Notes: generated by a model from the letters alone, not told the origin. Counted from the stretch's first letter, positions 1-9,006 are shown. The stretch: DNA of 64,000 nucleotides from Bacteroidales bacterium (GCA_017617715.1 JAFZVQ010000011.1:1-64000), one strand, 5' to 3'. Made by a program: numbers and translations.

Positions 1-95
1 AGGAGGCGCCGGTCCCCGACCCCGCGCTCATGGCCGCCGCCATCGAGCAGCGTATCCGCGAGGGCTACTCCACCGACAATCCCCACGTCAGCTAG
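1..95 (+). CDS. C-terminal fragment of an unknown protein
   Basis: An open frame enters from the left edge (codons in phase with base 3) and stops at TAG 93-95, giving about 30 residues ending in STDNPHVS. The fragment is rich in Ala, Pro and charged residues and is too short to assign. It is kept because it is followed by a good bidirectional terminator at 138-185, as expected at the end of a transcript. Family not recognised. Confidence 0.45.
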   Translation, partial: EAPVPDPALMAAAIEQRIREGYSTDNPHVS

Positions 96-137
96 CCCCT
101 CTGTTTGTCGAGACCGCACTATCGGCCTCCTATAACG

Positions 138-185
138 AAAAATGCCGTCTCGGCCCTTTCCAGAAGGCCTCGAGACGGCATTTTT
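138..185. terminator. Bidirectional intrinsic terminator between an unknown gene and fabF
   Basis: A perfect 15-bp stem (138-152 with 171-185, core TGCCGTCTCG) has A-runs on the left and T-runs on the right, so it would give a U-tract in either direction. It can serve both the plus-strand gene ending at 95 and the minus-strand fabF ending at 229. Confidence 0.75.
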
Positions 186-190
186 CTTCG

Positions 191-217
191 CCAAACCGCT
201 AAACTGCGGTCTCGGCA
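191..217 (+). repeat. 27-bp dispersed inverted repeat, left copy
   Basis: This 27-mer (begins CCAAACCGCTAAACTGCGGT) lies just downstream of fabF and recurs as an exact reverse complement at 3731-3757. It contains a small internal palindrome, ACCGC-loop-GCGGT. A degenerate relative is visible near 106-128. Both full copies sit at gene 3' ends. Confidence 0.8.
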
Positions 218-228
218 AGACAGCGTTA

Positions 229-1485
229 TTATTCGGAAAGCGGCAGTTTCCTGAAAGCTATGCAGGCGTTGTGGCCGCCGAAGCCGAAAGAGTCGGAAAG
301 GCCGAGCGTGAGCTGCGCCTTGACGGCCTTGTTGGGCGTGTAGTCCAGATCGCAGGCGGGGTCGGGATTGTCGAGGTTGATGGTCGGGGGCACGGTGTCG
401 TTGCAGAGGGCCAGGATGGTGGCCACGGCTTCGGCTGCGCCGGCCGCGCCGAACATGTGGCCGTGCATAGACTTCGTGCTGCTGATGTGAATCTTGTATG
501 CAGCTTCGCCGAAAGCTATCTTATAGGCTGCGGTCTCCGCAATGTCGTTCAGCTGGGTGCCGGTGCCGTGGGCGTTGACGTATACCTCGTCTTTGGCGGG
601 GTCATATCCGGCCTCCTTGAGGGCCAGGCTGATGCAGCCGGCCTGGGTGCTGCCGTCCGGACGGGGGGCGGTGGCGTGGTAGGCGTCGCAGGTGGAGCCG
701 TAGCCGACTATTTCAGCGTAGATGTGGGCCCCGCGGGCCTTTGCGTGCTCGTATTCTTCCAGGATGACGACGCCGGAGCCGTCGGCCATCACGAAACCTC
801 CGCGGTCGGCGCTGAAGGGCAGGCTGGCACGCTTGGGGTCTTCGGCGCGGGTCAGCGCGCGGGCATTGCCGAAGGCGGCAGCTCCGATGGGGATGGCGCA
901 GTGGTCGGTGCCGCCTGCTATCACGGCGTCGGAGTAGCCGTGCTTGATGTTGCGGTAGGCTTCACCTATGGAGTGCGTTGCCGTGGCGCATGCGGTCACT
1001 ATATCGATGCATGAGCCCTGGGCGCCGAATTTGATGGCTATCTGGCCACCCGCCATGTCGGAAATCATAGTGGGGACGAAGAGGGGGGATATCCACTGGC
1101 CACTGGGGTCTTCGACCATCTTCGCGACTTCGCGCTGTATGGTCTCGAAGCCGCCGATTCCGGAGCTGACGTAGGTGGAGAGCCTGCCCGGCTCGATGTT
1201 CTCACCGGACACCAGGCCCGAATCCTGCATTGCCTGCCATGCGGAGGCCATTGCGAAGATGGTGAAGGGATCCTGCTTGCGGATGAACGCCTTGTCCATT
1301 CCGTACAGGGTGGGGTCGAAATTGCGTATCTTGCCGGCAATCTTTACGGGAAGGCCGTCAGTGGGGAATTCAGTTATAAAATCGATGCCGCACACGCCGT
1401 TGATAAGGCTGTTCCAGAAAGACGGGACATCGTTGCCGATGCAGGACAGGACTCCAAGTCCGGTGACTACAACTCTTTTTTCCAT
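229..1485 (-). CDS. fabF: 3-oxoacyl-[acyl-carrier-protein] synthase II
   Basis: Condensing enzyme of type II fatty acid synthesis, joining malonyl-ACP to acyl-ACP in the cytosol. The thiolase fold is complete: nucleophile Cys in VTACATATHS at about residue 165, first active His in NAHGTGTQ, and Lys plus second His in TKSMHGHMFGAAGA. The length of 418 residues is normal. The ATG at 1485 (MEKRVVVTGLG) was chosen over an upstream in-frame ATG at 1506 because the upstream one overlaps the likely -7 box and adds seven unconserved residues. It is divergent from the LytTR regulator gene and ends at a shared terminator. The neighbours do not show whether it is the housekeeping copy, but nothing suggests a polyketide role. 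Confidence 0.93.
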   Translation of the reverse strand: MEKRVVVTGLGVLSCIGNDVPSFWNSLINGVCGIDFITEFPTDGLPVKIAGKIRNFDPTLYGMDKAFIRKQDPFTIFAMASAWQAMQDSGLVSGENIEPGRLSTYVSSGIGGFETIQREVAKMVEDPSGQWISPLFVPTMISDMAGGQIAIKFGAQGSCIDIVTACATATHSIGEAYRNIKHGYSDAVIAGGTDHCAIPIGAAAFGNARALTRAEDPKRASLPFSADRGGFVMADGSGVVILEEYEHAKARGAHIYAEIVGYGSTCDAYHATAPRPDGSTQAGCISLALKEAGYDPAKDEVYVNAHGTGTQLNDIAETAAYKIAFGEAAYKIHISSTKSMHGHMFGAAGAAEAVATILALCNDTVPPTINLDNPDPACDLDYTPNKAVKAQLTLGLSDSFGFGGHNACIAFRKLPLSE

Positions 1486-1503
1486 ATGGTCATTTTTACC
1501 GCG

Positions 1504-1511
1504 CAAATATA
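1504..1511 (-). promoter_or_regulatory. -7 box of the fabF promoter
   Basis: Read on the minus strand this is TATATTTG, matching the Bacteroidota -7 consensus TAnnTTTG, 18 nt before the fabF ATG. It lies back to back with the plus-strand box at 1524-1531, so the two divergent promoters overlap. Confidence 0.6.
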
Positions 1512-1523
1512 CAAACTTTTCAT

Positions 1524-1531
1524 TATATTTG
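1524..1531 (+). promoter_or_regulatory. -7 box of the LytTR gene promoter
   Basis: TATATTTG ends only 5 nt before the ATG at 1537, so the transcript would start at or within a few nt of the start codon (leaderless or nearly so). Confidence 0.6.
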
Positions 1532-1536
1532 CAGAT

Positions 1537-2421
1537 ATGTACTCGCTCCGCGACCAGTTACCAAGGGTCCTGCTTGGAAAGCATCAGCTGGTGATGACCG
1601 TTCTTTTCGCGGCCTTCTTTTCTCTGGTGTTCCTGCTCGTGAGCATCCCTTTTTCGCATAATGCCTGGTTCCAGCTCGGCAGCGGCGAGGTCTTCTGGTT
1701 CACCGTAGTTTTCTATGTGTTTTCAATCACCATCATCTCCTTCAGCAAGGTGGGCCTGCACATGATGCGCGAAGCGAAAAACTTCACCAGGCTGCACTAC
1801 GTACTCTGGAATTCGGCCGAAATACTGCTGATTGCGGTGGTTTACTCCTTCTTCACCATTGAAGGCGACAAGTTCGGCATAATCGACCTCCACGACATGC
1901 AGTTCTGGCGCCTTTTTCTCAGCGCCGTGGTGTACGCCACCATCTCCCTCGGCGTGCCGTATCTGGTTGCCGCAATGTACTTTATGCTTGAGGAGAAGGA
2001 TAATACGATTCGCCTGATGAACTATGAAAACGTGGTCAGCGACGCTCCGATTTCCCCCAGCGAGGAGAAGCGCATCACCCTTTTCGACAATTCGGGTGTC
2101 CTTAAATTCTCGATCAATTCCGACAACCTGTATTTCATCGAATCCGACGACAATTACATCCAGGTGTGGTACACCGACAGCATTGGTGAGATGAGACGAT
2201 ATATGCTCCGTTGCCGTCTCAAGACGGTGGAAGAGAGCTTTTCCGACAGCGACCTCGTGCGCTGCCACCGCAAATACATAATCAACATTCGGCGGGTGCG
2301 TCTGCTTGCTTCCGGGCGCGACGGCTACAGCCTGGAGCTCGAAAGCGACGCCACACCCCAGATTCCCGTATCCAAGACCTACGAGCAGGCCGTGCTTGCC
2401 CGTTTCAATTCCCGAGCGTAA
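1537..2421 (+). CDS. Membrane-anchored LytTR-type DNA-binding regulator
   Basis: The protein has 294 residues. The first half carries about four hydrophobic membrane segments (for example VMTVLFAAFFSLVFLLVS). The C-terminal 100 residues form a LytTR DNA-binding domain, with YFIESDDNYIQVWY, then LRCRLKTVEE, VRCHRKYIINI and the typical ending IPVSKTYEQAV. No receiver domain is present, so the signal is presumably sensed in or at the membrane. The ATG at 1537 was chosen because the upstream in-frame ATG at 1486 lies before the -7 box. The next gene begins 1 nt after this stop. Targets are unknown; close relatives may act on their own operon. Confidence 0.85.
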   Translation: MYSLRDQLPRVLLGKHQLVMTVLFAAFFSLVFLLVSIPFSHNAWFQLGSGEVFWFTVVFYVFSITIISFSKVGLHMMREAKNFTRLHYVLWNSAEILLIAVVYSFFTIEGDKFGIIDLHDMQFWRLFLSAVVYATISLGVPYLVAAMYFMLEEKDNTIRLMNYENVVSDAPISPSEEKRITLFDNSGVLKFSINSDNLYFIESDDNYIQVWYTDSIGEMRRYMLRCRLKTVEESFSDSDLVRCHRKYIINIRRVRLLASGRDGYSLELESDATPQIPVSKTYEQAVLARFNSRA

Positions 2422-2422
2422 T

Positions 2423-2827
2423 ATGTGGCAGAGAGTACAGACCCTTTATCTTGCAATTTCCACGGCCCTGATCGTGGCCATGTTTTTCTGCAACAAGGCA
2501 GGCGACATAAGCTTTGTGGCATATTGGCCATACCTTGTGCTGCTGATACTTATCACACTTCTCAGTCTCCTGGCACTGACCACCTACAAGATCCGCGTGT
2601 TCCAGGTCCGCACCACCGTCCTCGCAGCCCTGATAACCCTTGGCCTGCAGGCATGGCTGGTGGTGGATTTCCTTGTCACAGGCAACGATCCGCTGTTCCA
2701 TGTGACGGCCATTTTCCCGCTGGTGGCAGTGATACTCGACGTGCTGGCCGCCCGCGGCATCTGGGCCGACGAACTTATGGTCCGCAGCTCCAGCAGGCTC
2801 CGTTCCTCAAAACGCAAGAAACATTAA
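2423..2827 (+). CDS. DUF4293-like small integral membrane protein
   Basis: A 134-residue protein with four predicted membrane segments (LYLAISTALIVAMFF, YLVLLILITLLSLLAL, TTVLAALITLGLQAWLVV, IFPLVAVILDVLAARGI) and a basic tail ending RSSKRKKH. It starts MWQRVQTLYL, as DUF4293 proteins of Bacteroidota usually do. It is packed directly behind the LytTR gene and before the nucleoside phosphorylase, so the three probably form one transcript. Its function is unknown. Confidence 0.75.
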   Translation: MWQRVQTLYLAISTALIVAMFFCNKAGDISFVAYWPYLVLLILITLLSLLALTTYKIRVFQVRTTVLAALITLGLQAWLVVDFLVTGNDPLFHVTAIFPLVAVILDVLAARGIWADELMVRSSSRLRSSKRKKH

Positions 2828-2838
2828 ATCATATAATT

Positions 2839-3723
2839 ATGCGCATTCCTGAATCTGAACTCATCATCAACGGCGACGGCTCCGTATTCCACATCCACCT
2901 CAAACCGGAAGAGCTCGCCGACAACGTCATCATGGTAGGCGACCCCGGCCGCGTGGACATGATCGGCGAGTACCTCACCGACATCGAATTCCGCCACGAA
3001 TCCCGCGAATTCGTGTCCATCACCGGCAGGCGCAACGGTAAACGCATCACAGTCCTTTCCCACGGCATAGGTCCGGACAACATCGACATCGTGATGACCG
3101 AGCTCGACGCCCTCGCCAACGTGGATTTCAAGACCCGCGAGGTCAAGCCCGTCCACAAGGCCCTCAACATCCTTCGCATCGGCACTTCCGGCGCCCTCCA
3201 CGCCGACATACCTCTCGGCAGCTACGTGCTGTCCCACATCAGCGTCGGTTTCGACGGCGTGCTGAACTGGTATGCCAACCGTGAAAACGTGACCATCCCT
3301 GCCGTTGAGGAAGCCTTCCTCAAACACACGAAATGGCTCCCCACGCTCCCCACACCGTATTTCGTGAAGGCATCCCCCAAGATCATCGACCTGATGAAGG
3401 ATGTCACCATCAAGGGTGTCACGATTTCCGCCCCCGGCTTCTACGGGCCCCAGGGCCGCGTGGTCCGTCTTCCCCTTGCCATGCCCAATATGCTTGAAGA
3501 CATAGAGAGCTTCCGCTTCTCCGAGGCCGGCGAAGACTACCGCATCACCAACTTCGAGATGGAGAGCTCGCCTCTGGCCGGCCTTTGCGCCCAGCTCGGG
3601 CACAATGCCTCCACGGTGTGCTGCATCATAGCCAACCGCTACCTCCAGAGCTCCAATCCCGACTACAAGCCCGCCATTCGCAAGCTTGTCGAGCTCGCCC
3701 TCGACAGGATGAGTACTCTGTAG
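2839..3723 (+). CDS. Nucleoside phosphorylase, uridine phosphorylase-like
   Basis: A 294-residue enzyme of the PNP/UDP family that cleaves a nucleoside with phosphate to a base and ribose-1-phosphate. Visible signatures are the phosphate-binding loop VGDPGRVDMI near the N-terminus, HGIGPDNIDI, RIGTSGAL, and the ribose-binding NFEMESSPLAGL near the C-terminus. The ATG at 2839 (MRIPESELIING) is the natural start, since the longer upstream frame overlaps the DUF4293 gene. Uridine specificity is inferred from similarity to Bacteroidota uridine phosphorylases and not proven. It fits a nucleoside-salvage role with tdk and the possible nucleoside channel elsewhere in the window. Confidence 0.85.
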   Translation: MRIPESELIINGDGSVFHIHLKPEELADNVIMVGDPGRVDMIGEYLTDIEFRHESREFVSITGRRNGKRITVLSHGIGPDNIDIVMTELDALANVDFKTREVKPVHKALNILRIGTSGALHADIPLGSYVLSHISVGFDGVLNWYANRENVTIPAVEEAFLKHTKWLPTLPTPYFVKASPKIIDLMKDVTIKGVTISAPGFYGPQGRVVRLPLAMPNMLEDIESFRFSEAGEDYRITNFEMESSPLAGLCAQLGHNASTVCCIIANRYLQSSNPDYKPAIRKLVELALDRMSTL

Positions 3724-3730
3724 CTTACCT

Positions 3731-3757
3731 TGCCGAGACCGCAGTTTAGCGGTTTGG
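3731..3757 (-). repeat. 27-bp dispersed inverted repeat, right copy
   Basis: Exact reverse complement of 191-217. It lies in the 45-bp gap between the converging 3' ends of the nucleoside phosphorylase gene and prfA, so it may also act as a weak hairpin at the transcript ends. Confidence 0.8.
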
Positions 3758-3768
3758 TGAACATAGGG

Positions 3769-4857
3769 TCATTCTTCCCCGGCTTCCTTGAGGCGCTCGG
3801 CGTTCTCGGCAATCTGGAGCTGGTCTATGCATTCCTGGATGTCGCCGTCCATGAAGACGGGCAGGTTGTACATGCTCCAGTTGATGCGGTGGTCGGTGAC
3901 GCGGCCCTGGGGATAGTTGTAGGTGCGGATCTTGGCGCTGCGGTCGCCGGTGGAGACCATGGTCTTGCGCTTGGCGGCGATGCCGTCGAGATACTTCTGG
4001 TGCTCCAGGTTATACAGACGGGTACGGAGCTCTTCGAACGCACGGTCCTTGTTCTTCAGCTGCGAGCGCTCCTCCTGGCACTGCACGACGAGACCGGAAG
4101 GGATATGGGTGAGGCGCACGGCGGAATACGTGGTGTTGACGCCCTGGCCGCCGGGGCCTGAGGAGCAGAACAGGTCGAGACGGATGTCGTCCCAACTGAG
4201 GTCCACGTCGAATTCTCCCGCTTCGGGGAACACCGCCACGGAGGCGGCGGAAGTCTGGATGCGGCCCTGCGTCTCGGTCTGGGGCACGCGCTGCACGCGG
4301 TGCACGCCGGACTCGTATTTCATCACGCCGTACACGCCGTCGCCGCTGAGCTTGAAGACTATCTGCTTGAAGCCGCCGGAGGTGCCGGGGGCCTGGTCCG
4401 TGACTTCGAGACGCCAGCCTTTCGACTCGGCAAAGTGCTGGTACATACGGAAAAGGTCGCCGGCAAAGATGGCCGCCTCGTCGCCGCCGGTGCCGCCGCG
4501 GATTTCCACGATGGCATTCTTGGAGTCGTCCGGATCGGCGGGGATGAGCAGCAGCTTTATCTCCTGCTCGAGCTCAGGGATGCGCGGCTCCAGCTCGGCA
4601 ATCTCCTCGCGCGCCATTTCGCGCAGCTCGTCGTCCTTCTCGTTCAGCAGTATGTCCTTGGCGGACTGCAGGTCGCTGACTGTCTTCTCGTACTCGTGGC
4701 CCTTCTGTATGATGGGTTCGAGCTCCTTGTAGTCCTTGTTGAGCTGGACGTACTTCTTCATGTCGGACATCACGGAAGGGTCCGACAGCTGGTCCTGTAT
4801 GGATTTGAACTTCCCTTCGAGGGAAAGCACCTTTTCAAGCAATGTGTTTTCTGCCAT
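3769..4857 (-). CDS. prfA: Peptide chain release factor 1
   Basis: Class I release factor reading UAA and UAG stop codons on the ribosome. It has 362 residues, the normal RF1 length. The N-terminal half is helical and charged. The RF1 recognition tripeptide P-x-T is seen in [11 protein letters not shown]. The GGQ peptidyl-tRNA hydrolysis motif is in [18 protein letters not shown]. The tail ends KEAGEE. The gene lies 3 nt after the acetyltransferase-like gene and is presumably cotranscribed with it. Confidence 0.95.
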   Translation of the reverse strand: MAENTLLEKVLSLEGKFKSIQDQLSDPSVMSDMKKYVQLNKDYKELEPIIQKGHEYEKTVSDLQSAKDILLNEKDDELREMAREEIAELEPRIPELEQEIKLLLIPADPDDSKNAIVEIRGGTGGDEAAIFAGDLFRMYQHFAESKGWRLEVTDQAPGTSGGFKQIVFKLSGDGVYGVMKYESGVHRVQRVPQTETQGRIQTSAASVAVFPEAGEFDVDLSWDDIRLDLFCSSGPGGQGVNTTYSAVRLTHIPSGLVVQCQEERSQLKNKDRAFEELRTRLYNLEHQKYLDGIAAKRKTMVSTGDRSAKIRTYNYPQGRVTDHRINWSMYNLPVFMDGDIQECIDQLQIAENAERLKEAGEE

Positions 4858-4860
4858 AGC

Positions 4861-5976
4861 TTAAGCTATTTTCTTTATGTAGCAGCGGCGCCTCATGAAG
4901 GGCTCGTGCTCGTAACTGTTCCAAATATTCACGGCGCTGTTGGACTCTATCTGGGGATTTGAGATAGCCCAGCGGTTGCCGATACGGGCCGCCTTATCGG
5001 CCATTTCCTTGTAGTAGACCGCCGAGACGCCCTTGTTCTGCCACTCGGGCACGGCGCCGTTGATCATCAGGTCGGTGGTCTCGTAATTGTTCAGGGCCCT
5101 GAGCAAGTGTATCCATCCGAATGGGAAAAGATGCCCCTTGGCTTTCTGGAGGGCGGTGGAGATGCTCGGGAATGAGATTCCGAAAGCGACTATTTCTTCG
5201 TTTTCGTCGAGAAGCAGGCAACTGGCCTTGTCGGAGATGAAGCGCATCGACACACGGGCTTCCTCCTCGATTTCTTCTTCGGTGAAGGGAATGAAATTAT
5301 AGACTGTCTGGGAGAAGCTGTCGGAATACACGTGGAAGAACTTACGCACCAGCTCCTTGTCTTTCTTCAGCTTGTCGAGGCTTCCGAAATGGAGGTTGTA
5401 GCGCTCCTCGACAAGACTTGCAACCCTGCGGGCCTTTTCGGGCACGCCATGGTTGGCCACCATCTTGTATTGCAGCCAGTCGCACTCTTTCTCAAAGCCG
5501 AGCGCTGAAATCAAGTCATTGTAGTACGGGAAGTTATACAGGCAGTTGAAAGGGGGGATATTCTCATAACCCTCCACCAGCATGCCCTGCTTGCCAAGCG
5601 TGTTGTAGCTTAGAGGGCCATGGATTTCATCCATACCCTGCTCCTTCCCCCACTTTTCGGCAGTGCCCACAAGCAGGCGCGCCACCTCCAGGTCGTTGAT
5701 GCAGTCGAACCAGCCGAAACGCACGCTCTTCCGGGAATAGCGCTCATTGAAACGGGGATTGATCATCGCGCATATCCTGCCGACCACCCTGTCGCCGTCT
5801 TTCGCCAGCCAAAGCTTGCTGGTGCAGTACTTGAGACTCGGGGACTTGGTGAGCATATGCACCTGGTCAGAATGCAGCGCAGGCACATACTGGGCACAAT
5901 TGCGGTAAAGCTCGTCCGGGAAACGGACAAACCTTTTCAACTGGCAGCCAGATTTGACTTCTTCTATAGTGTACAT
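4861..5976 (-). CDS. GNAT-like acyltransferase of a Bacteroidota family
   Basis: A 371-residue soluble protein. The first third resembles an N-acetyltransferase core (KLWLAKDGDRVVGRICAMIN, GWFDCINDLEVARLLVGTAEKWGKEQGM), followed by EIHGPLSYNTLGKQGMLVEGY. The C-terminal half has a second GNAT-like part with GAVPEWQNKGVSAVYYKEM and WAISNPQIESNSAVNIW. It resembles the large tandem-GNAT hypothetical proteins common in Bacteroidales. The substrate is unknown. The ATG at 5976 (MYTIEEVKSG) was chosen because a -7 box lies just upstream and the longer frame starts inside it. Confidence 0.7.
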   Translation of the reverse strand: MYTIEEVKSGCQLKRFVRFPDELYRNCAQYVPALHSDQVHMLTKSPSLKYCTSKLWLAKDGDRVVGRICAMINPRFNERYSRKSVRFGWFDCINDLEVARLLVGTAEKWGKEQGMDEIHGPLSYNTLGKQGMLVEGYENIPPFNCLYNFPYYNDLISALGFEKECDWLQYKMVANHGVPEKARRVASLVEERYNLHFGSLDKLKKDKELVRKFFHVYSDSFSQTVYNFIPFTEEEIEEEARVSMRFISDKASCLLLDENEEIVAFGISFPSISTALQKAKGHLFPFGWIHLLRALNNYETTDLMINGAVPEWQNKGVSAVYYKEMADKAARIGNRWAISNPQIESNSAVNIWNSYEHEPFMRRRCYIKKIA

Positions 5977-5984
5977 ATGAACTG

Positions 5985-5992
5985 CAAAATTA
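5985..5992 (-). promoter_or_regulatory. -7 box before the acetyltransferase-like gene
   Basis: TAATTTTG on the minus strand, 8 nt before the ATG at 5976. It overlaps the last codons of tcdA, so the downstream pair (acetyltransferase, prfA) can be transcribed independently. Confidence 0.55.
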
Positions 5993-6715
5993 CAAATTAT
6001 CTTCCACACTGGCAAGATGTTGCACTACAGCCTGCGCGCACACGCACCCGAAAACCGCCGGAAGATATGAAATCGTCCCGGTCTGCGACTTCTTGTTGCG
6101 GCTCTCTTCCAGCACCACGGACGTGCGGTCAGGGCGCTCGGTCGAGAACACGGCAAGGAATCCGCTGGTGATGCCGAGCTTGTGGAGGCGCTTGCGGAGC
6201 ATATGCGCCAGCGGGCACTGGAAAGTCTGCGAAATGTCGGCCACACGTACCCTGGTGGCGTCCAGTTTTGACCCGCTTCCCATCGAACTGACCAGGAACA
6301 GTCCGCGACGCAGGCAATACTGGATAAGGGCGATCTTGGGGCTCAGGGTGTCGATGGCATCCACCACGCAGTCCGGCTCAATCCCGTCCAGCACCTCCGG
6401 TATCCCCTTTTCGTCCAGGAATTCCTCCACTCTTCGCAGCTTCAGCGACGGATTGATATCCATCAGCCGCTCGCTCATCACGGCACACTTGCTGCGGCCC
6501 ACGGTGGAGTGCAGCGCCGGAATCTGCCGGTTGATGTTGGTCAGGCCAACCGTGTCGGCATCCACTATCACCATCTCCCCCACTCCGGCACGCACGAGCA
6601 TCTCCGCCGCCATCGCTCCCACACCCCCAAGGCCGACCACGACTACCCTTGCAGCCGCCAGCCGTTCAAGCGCAGCCGCGCCTAATAGCATTTCCGTTCT
6701 TTCCTGCCAATCCAT
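5990..6715 (-). CDS. tcdA: tRNA threonylcarbamoyladenosine dehydratase, ThiF/E1-like
   Basis: ATP-dependent enzyme that cyclises t6A37 of tRNA to ct6A; it belongs to the E1-like ThiF/MoeB superfamily. The 241-residue protein has the nucleotide loop VVVVGLGGVGAMAAEML, DADTVGLTNINRQ, the adenylation-site stretch HSTVGRSKCAVMSERL, and VVDAIDTLSPKIAL. MoeB-type CxxC zinc motifs are absent, which favours TcdA/CsdL over MoeB. The ATG at 6715 is preferred over TTG at 6721. The gene ends inside the promoter of the next gene. Confidence 0.85.
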   Translation of the reverse strand: MDWQERTEMLLGAAALERLAAARVVVVGLGGVGAMAAEMLVRAGVGEMVIVDADTVGLTNINRQIPALHSTVGRSKCAVMSERLMDINPSLKLRRVEEFLDEKGIPEVLDGIEPDCVVDAIDTLSPKIALIQYCLRRGLFLVSSMGSGSKLDATRVRVADISQTFQCPLAHMLRKRLHKLGITSGFLAVFSTERPDRTSVVLEESRNKKSQTGTISYLPAVFGCVCAQAVVQHLASVEDNL

Positions 6716-6729
6716 TCTCAAATTGTTTC

Positions 6730-6797
6730 AGATTCTTCGTCGGGCTTTTCCCTCCTCAGAATGACAGCCCTGTCATTCTGAACGAAGTGAAGAATCT
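6730..6797. repeat. Inverted pair of dispersed palindromic repeat units
   Basis: Two copies of the roughly 27-bp unit that begins TGTCATTCTGA and ends GAAGAATCT face each other: 6771-6797 on the plus strand, and a longer variant at 6730-6766 on the minus strand. Their inner ends form an 11-bp stem (6756-6766 with 6771-6781) around GCCC. The pair fills the gap between the S9 peptidase gene and tcdA. The same unit recurs at 24501-24528, 42185-42264 and 60611-60671. Such units are widespread in Bacteroidota genomes. Confidence 0.85.
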
Positions 6798-6798
6798 A

Positions 6799-8985
6799 TC
6801 ATTTCATCCAGCGATTGAGCCAGTCGAAGAAAGTACGATGCCAGAAAAGGGCGTTCTGCGGCTGCAGGATCCAATGGTTCTCCTCGGGGAACACCACCAG
6901 CTTGCTGGGCACACCCATCATCTGGGCGGCGTTGAAAGCTGCCATGCCCTGCTCGTACGGGATACGGTAGTCCATCATTCCGTGGATGCACAGGATAGGC
7001 GTGTGCCACTTCGTGACCATGCTCACGGGGGCGTTGGCATAATGCCTGCGGGCCTTGGGCGTGGAGGCGTACGGAGCTCCCGCCTGCTGCATGCCGCCAA
7101 AGGTGATGCCGTCGCCGGCAGGGCCCTGCTGACCGGGCTGGAAGGCATATTCCGTGAGGCCGCCGTTGTCCCAGTTGGCGAACCACATTTCCTCCGTGGT
7201 GAACCACAGCTGGGCCTCGTCGAATATGCCGGCGTGCGCGATGAAGCAGTCGTAGAGGTCACCGTGGAGGCCTTCCAGCATATAAGCCGAATAGCCGCCA
7301 TAGGAAGCTCCCACGCATGCGAGCTTGCCCACGTAGGGCTGACTCTTGATATAGCGTCCGACGCTCAGGTAGTCCTGCATGTTGAGGCCGCAGTAGTCGC
7401 CGCTTATCTGCTCCTTCCATTCCTGACCGAAAGCGGTGGTGCCGCGGCGGTTGGGCATGATCACGATATAGCCCTGCTGCGCCATCAGGCGGTAGCACCA
7501 CCTGTAGCTCCAATCCTGGGAATTGCTTCCCTGCGGGCCTCCAAGCACGATTTCGATGGCCGGATAGACCTTGGTGGCGTCAAACTCCGGCGGGTACATG
7601 ACCCAGCACTGCATCTGTTTGCCGTCCACGGTGGGCACGGACACGCTCTCGGTGCGCACGTCGTCGAGCTTGTCGAAAATGAAACGGTTGACTTCCGTGA
7701 TGTTGCCGAAGGCCTCCCTGCCGGGCTCCACTGCCACGAGTTCAAGCGGGAAATGCAGCGAATAGAAGCTGGTCAGCAGACGTTGCGACTCCCCTTCCCC
7801 CTCGACTGCGAACGGGGTAAAGAAATCATAGGGCCAGTCTGCCGGGGTGAGGCGGGTCAGTTCATCTTCTGGCGTGACTTTGAATATGGCCTGCACTCCG
7901 TCAATCAAGGCGTTGAAATACAGCTCATTGCCAAACCACGCAGGGCCGGAGGCATCGCGGTCGAGGCTGGCGGCAAGCTGCCTGGGCGCGCCGAACTGCA
8001 GGCCGTCAGGGCCGCCGTGCACGGAGCAAATCAGGATGCGCTGGGCATCGGCCTCGTAGCCGTCGCGACGCATGGAAATCCAGGCCAGCCACTCGCCGCC
8101 GGGGCTCCACACGGGGTCGGTGTCGTAGCCGCCGTCCGTCTTCACGGGAAGCGTCGCACCTGTCTGTGTGTCATACACATAGATGCCCGTATTGGTGCTG
8201 AATGCATACTGCTTGCCGGCGAGTTTGCGACAGGAGTAGGCAATGTAGCGCCCGTCCGGGCTCCAGTCGAGCTGCTCAATGCCGCCGAATGGCTCGGTGG
8301 GAAGTTCCCAGGGTTCGTCGCCGAGCAGGTCGGTGGAATTATCGGGAGTAATCATGCCCTCGCCCAGCGGAGCCACGTAGCTGCGGGGAGTTTCGGTGAC
8401 CCAATGGTCCCAGTGGCGGTACATCAGGTCCTCGGTGGCGTAGGCCTGGGCCTTGTCGAGGGCCGGATCGGTATCGGCCGGCTGCACCAGGGCCTTGTTC
8501 TTAATTGTGGAAGTGTAGATGAGCTTGCTCTGGTCGGGCGAGAGCTTGAATTCACTGATTCCTGCCGGCACGTTGCTCAGACACACTTTCTTGCCTAGTT
8601 TTTTGCCCTGCAGGGGCGCCTTCCATATCTGTCCTCCCTGGAGGAAGAAGATGCTTTTGCCGTCGATCGACCAGCGGGCGTTGCTCACGCTCTTGGCGAA
8701 GCGGGTCAGCTGCACGCTGCCGGAGGCGTCGGAATTGGCCAGCCACAGGTTGCGGCAGCTGCGGTTGGCGGCGATGTCGGTCCAGGACACGCCGTAGAGG
8801 ACCAGGCTGCCGTCGGGGCTTATCTGGGGATCGCTCAGGCGCCCGAGCGACAAGAGCGTTTCGGGGGTCATCACCCCGTCTTCAATCTTTAATTCCGAAG
8901 GGCCGATATATCCGGAACCTTCATCCTGTTTACCACATGCCATAAGTGCAAACACGGCGCAAATGCCGATCAGATATTTTTTCAT
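6799..8985 (-). CDS. S9 family prolyl-oligopeptidase lipoprotein, dipeptidyl-peptidase 5-like
   Basis: A 728-residue exported serine peptidase. The N-terminal MKKYLIGICAVFALMACG is a lipoprotein signal with the lipid-carrying Cys at about residue 17. The next roughly 430 residues form WD40-like propeller repeats (DPQISPDGSLVLYGVSW, QLDWSPDGRYIAYSC). The C-terminal alpha/beta hydrolase has nucleophile Ser in GASYGGYSAYM and catalytic His in FPEENHWILQ. By family it would release dipeptides from peptides at the cell surface or in the periplasm. It follows the DUF2207 gene by 21 nt and is probably cotranscribed with it. The exact specificity is inferred. Confidence 0.85.
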   Translation of the reverse strand: MKKYLIGICAVFALMACGKQDEGSGYIGPSELKIEDGVMTPETLLSLGRLSDPQISPDGSLVLYGVSWTDIAANRSCRNLWLANSDASGSVQLTRFAKSVSNARWSIDGKSIFFLQGGQIWKAPLQGKKLGKKVCLSNVPAGISEFKLSPDQSKLIYTSTIKNKALVQPADTDPALDKAQAYATEDLMYRHWDHWVTETPRSYVAPLGEGMITPDNSTDLLGDEPWELPTEPFGGIEQLDWSPDGRYIAYSCRKLAGKQYAFSTNTGIYVYDTQTGATLPVKTDGGYDTDPVWSPGGEWLAWISMRRDGYEADAQRILICSVHGGPDGLQFGAPRQLAASLDRDASGPAWFGNELYFNALIDGVQAIFKVTPEDELTRLTPADWPYDFFTPFAVEGEGESQRLLTSFYSLHFPLELVAVEPGREAFGNITEVNRFIFDKLDDVRTESVSVPTVDGKQMQCWVMYPPEFDATKVYPAIEIVLGGPQGSNSQDWSYRWCYRLMAQQGYIVIMPNRRGTTAFGQEWKEQISGDYCGLNMQDYLSVGRYIKSQPYVGKLACVGASYGGYSAYMLEGLHGDLYDCFIAHAGIFDEAQLWFTTEEMWFANWDNGGLTEYAFQPGQQGPAGDGITFGGMQQAGAPYASTPKARRHYANAPVSMVTKWHTPILCIHGMMDYRIPYEQGMAAFNAAQMMGVPSKLVVFPEENHWILQPQNALFWHRTFFDWLNRWMK

Positions 8986-9006
8986 ATTACCGAGATTATT
9001 AATCTA

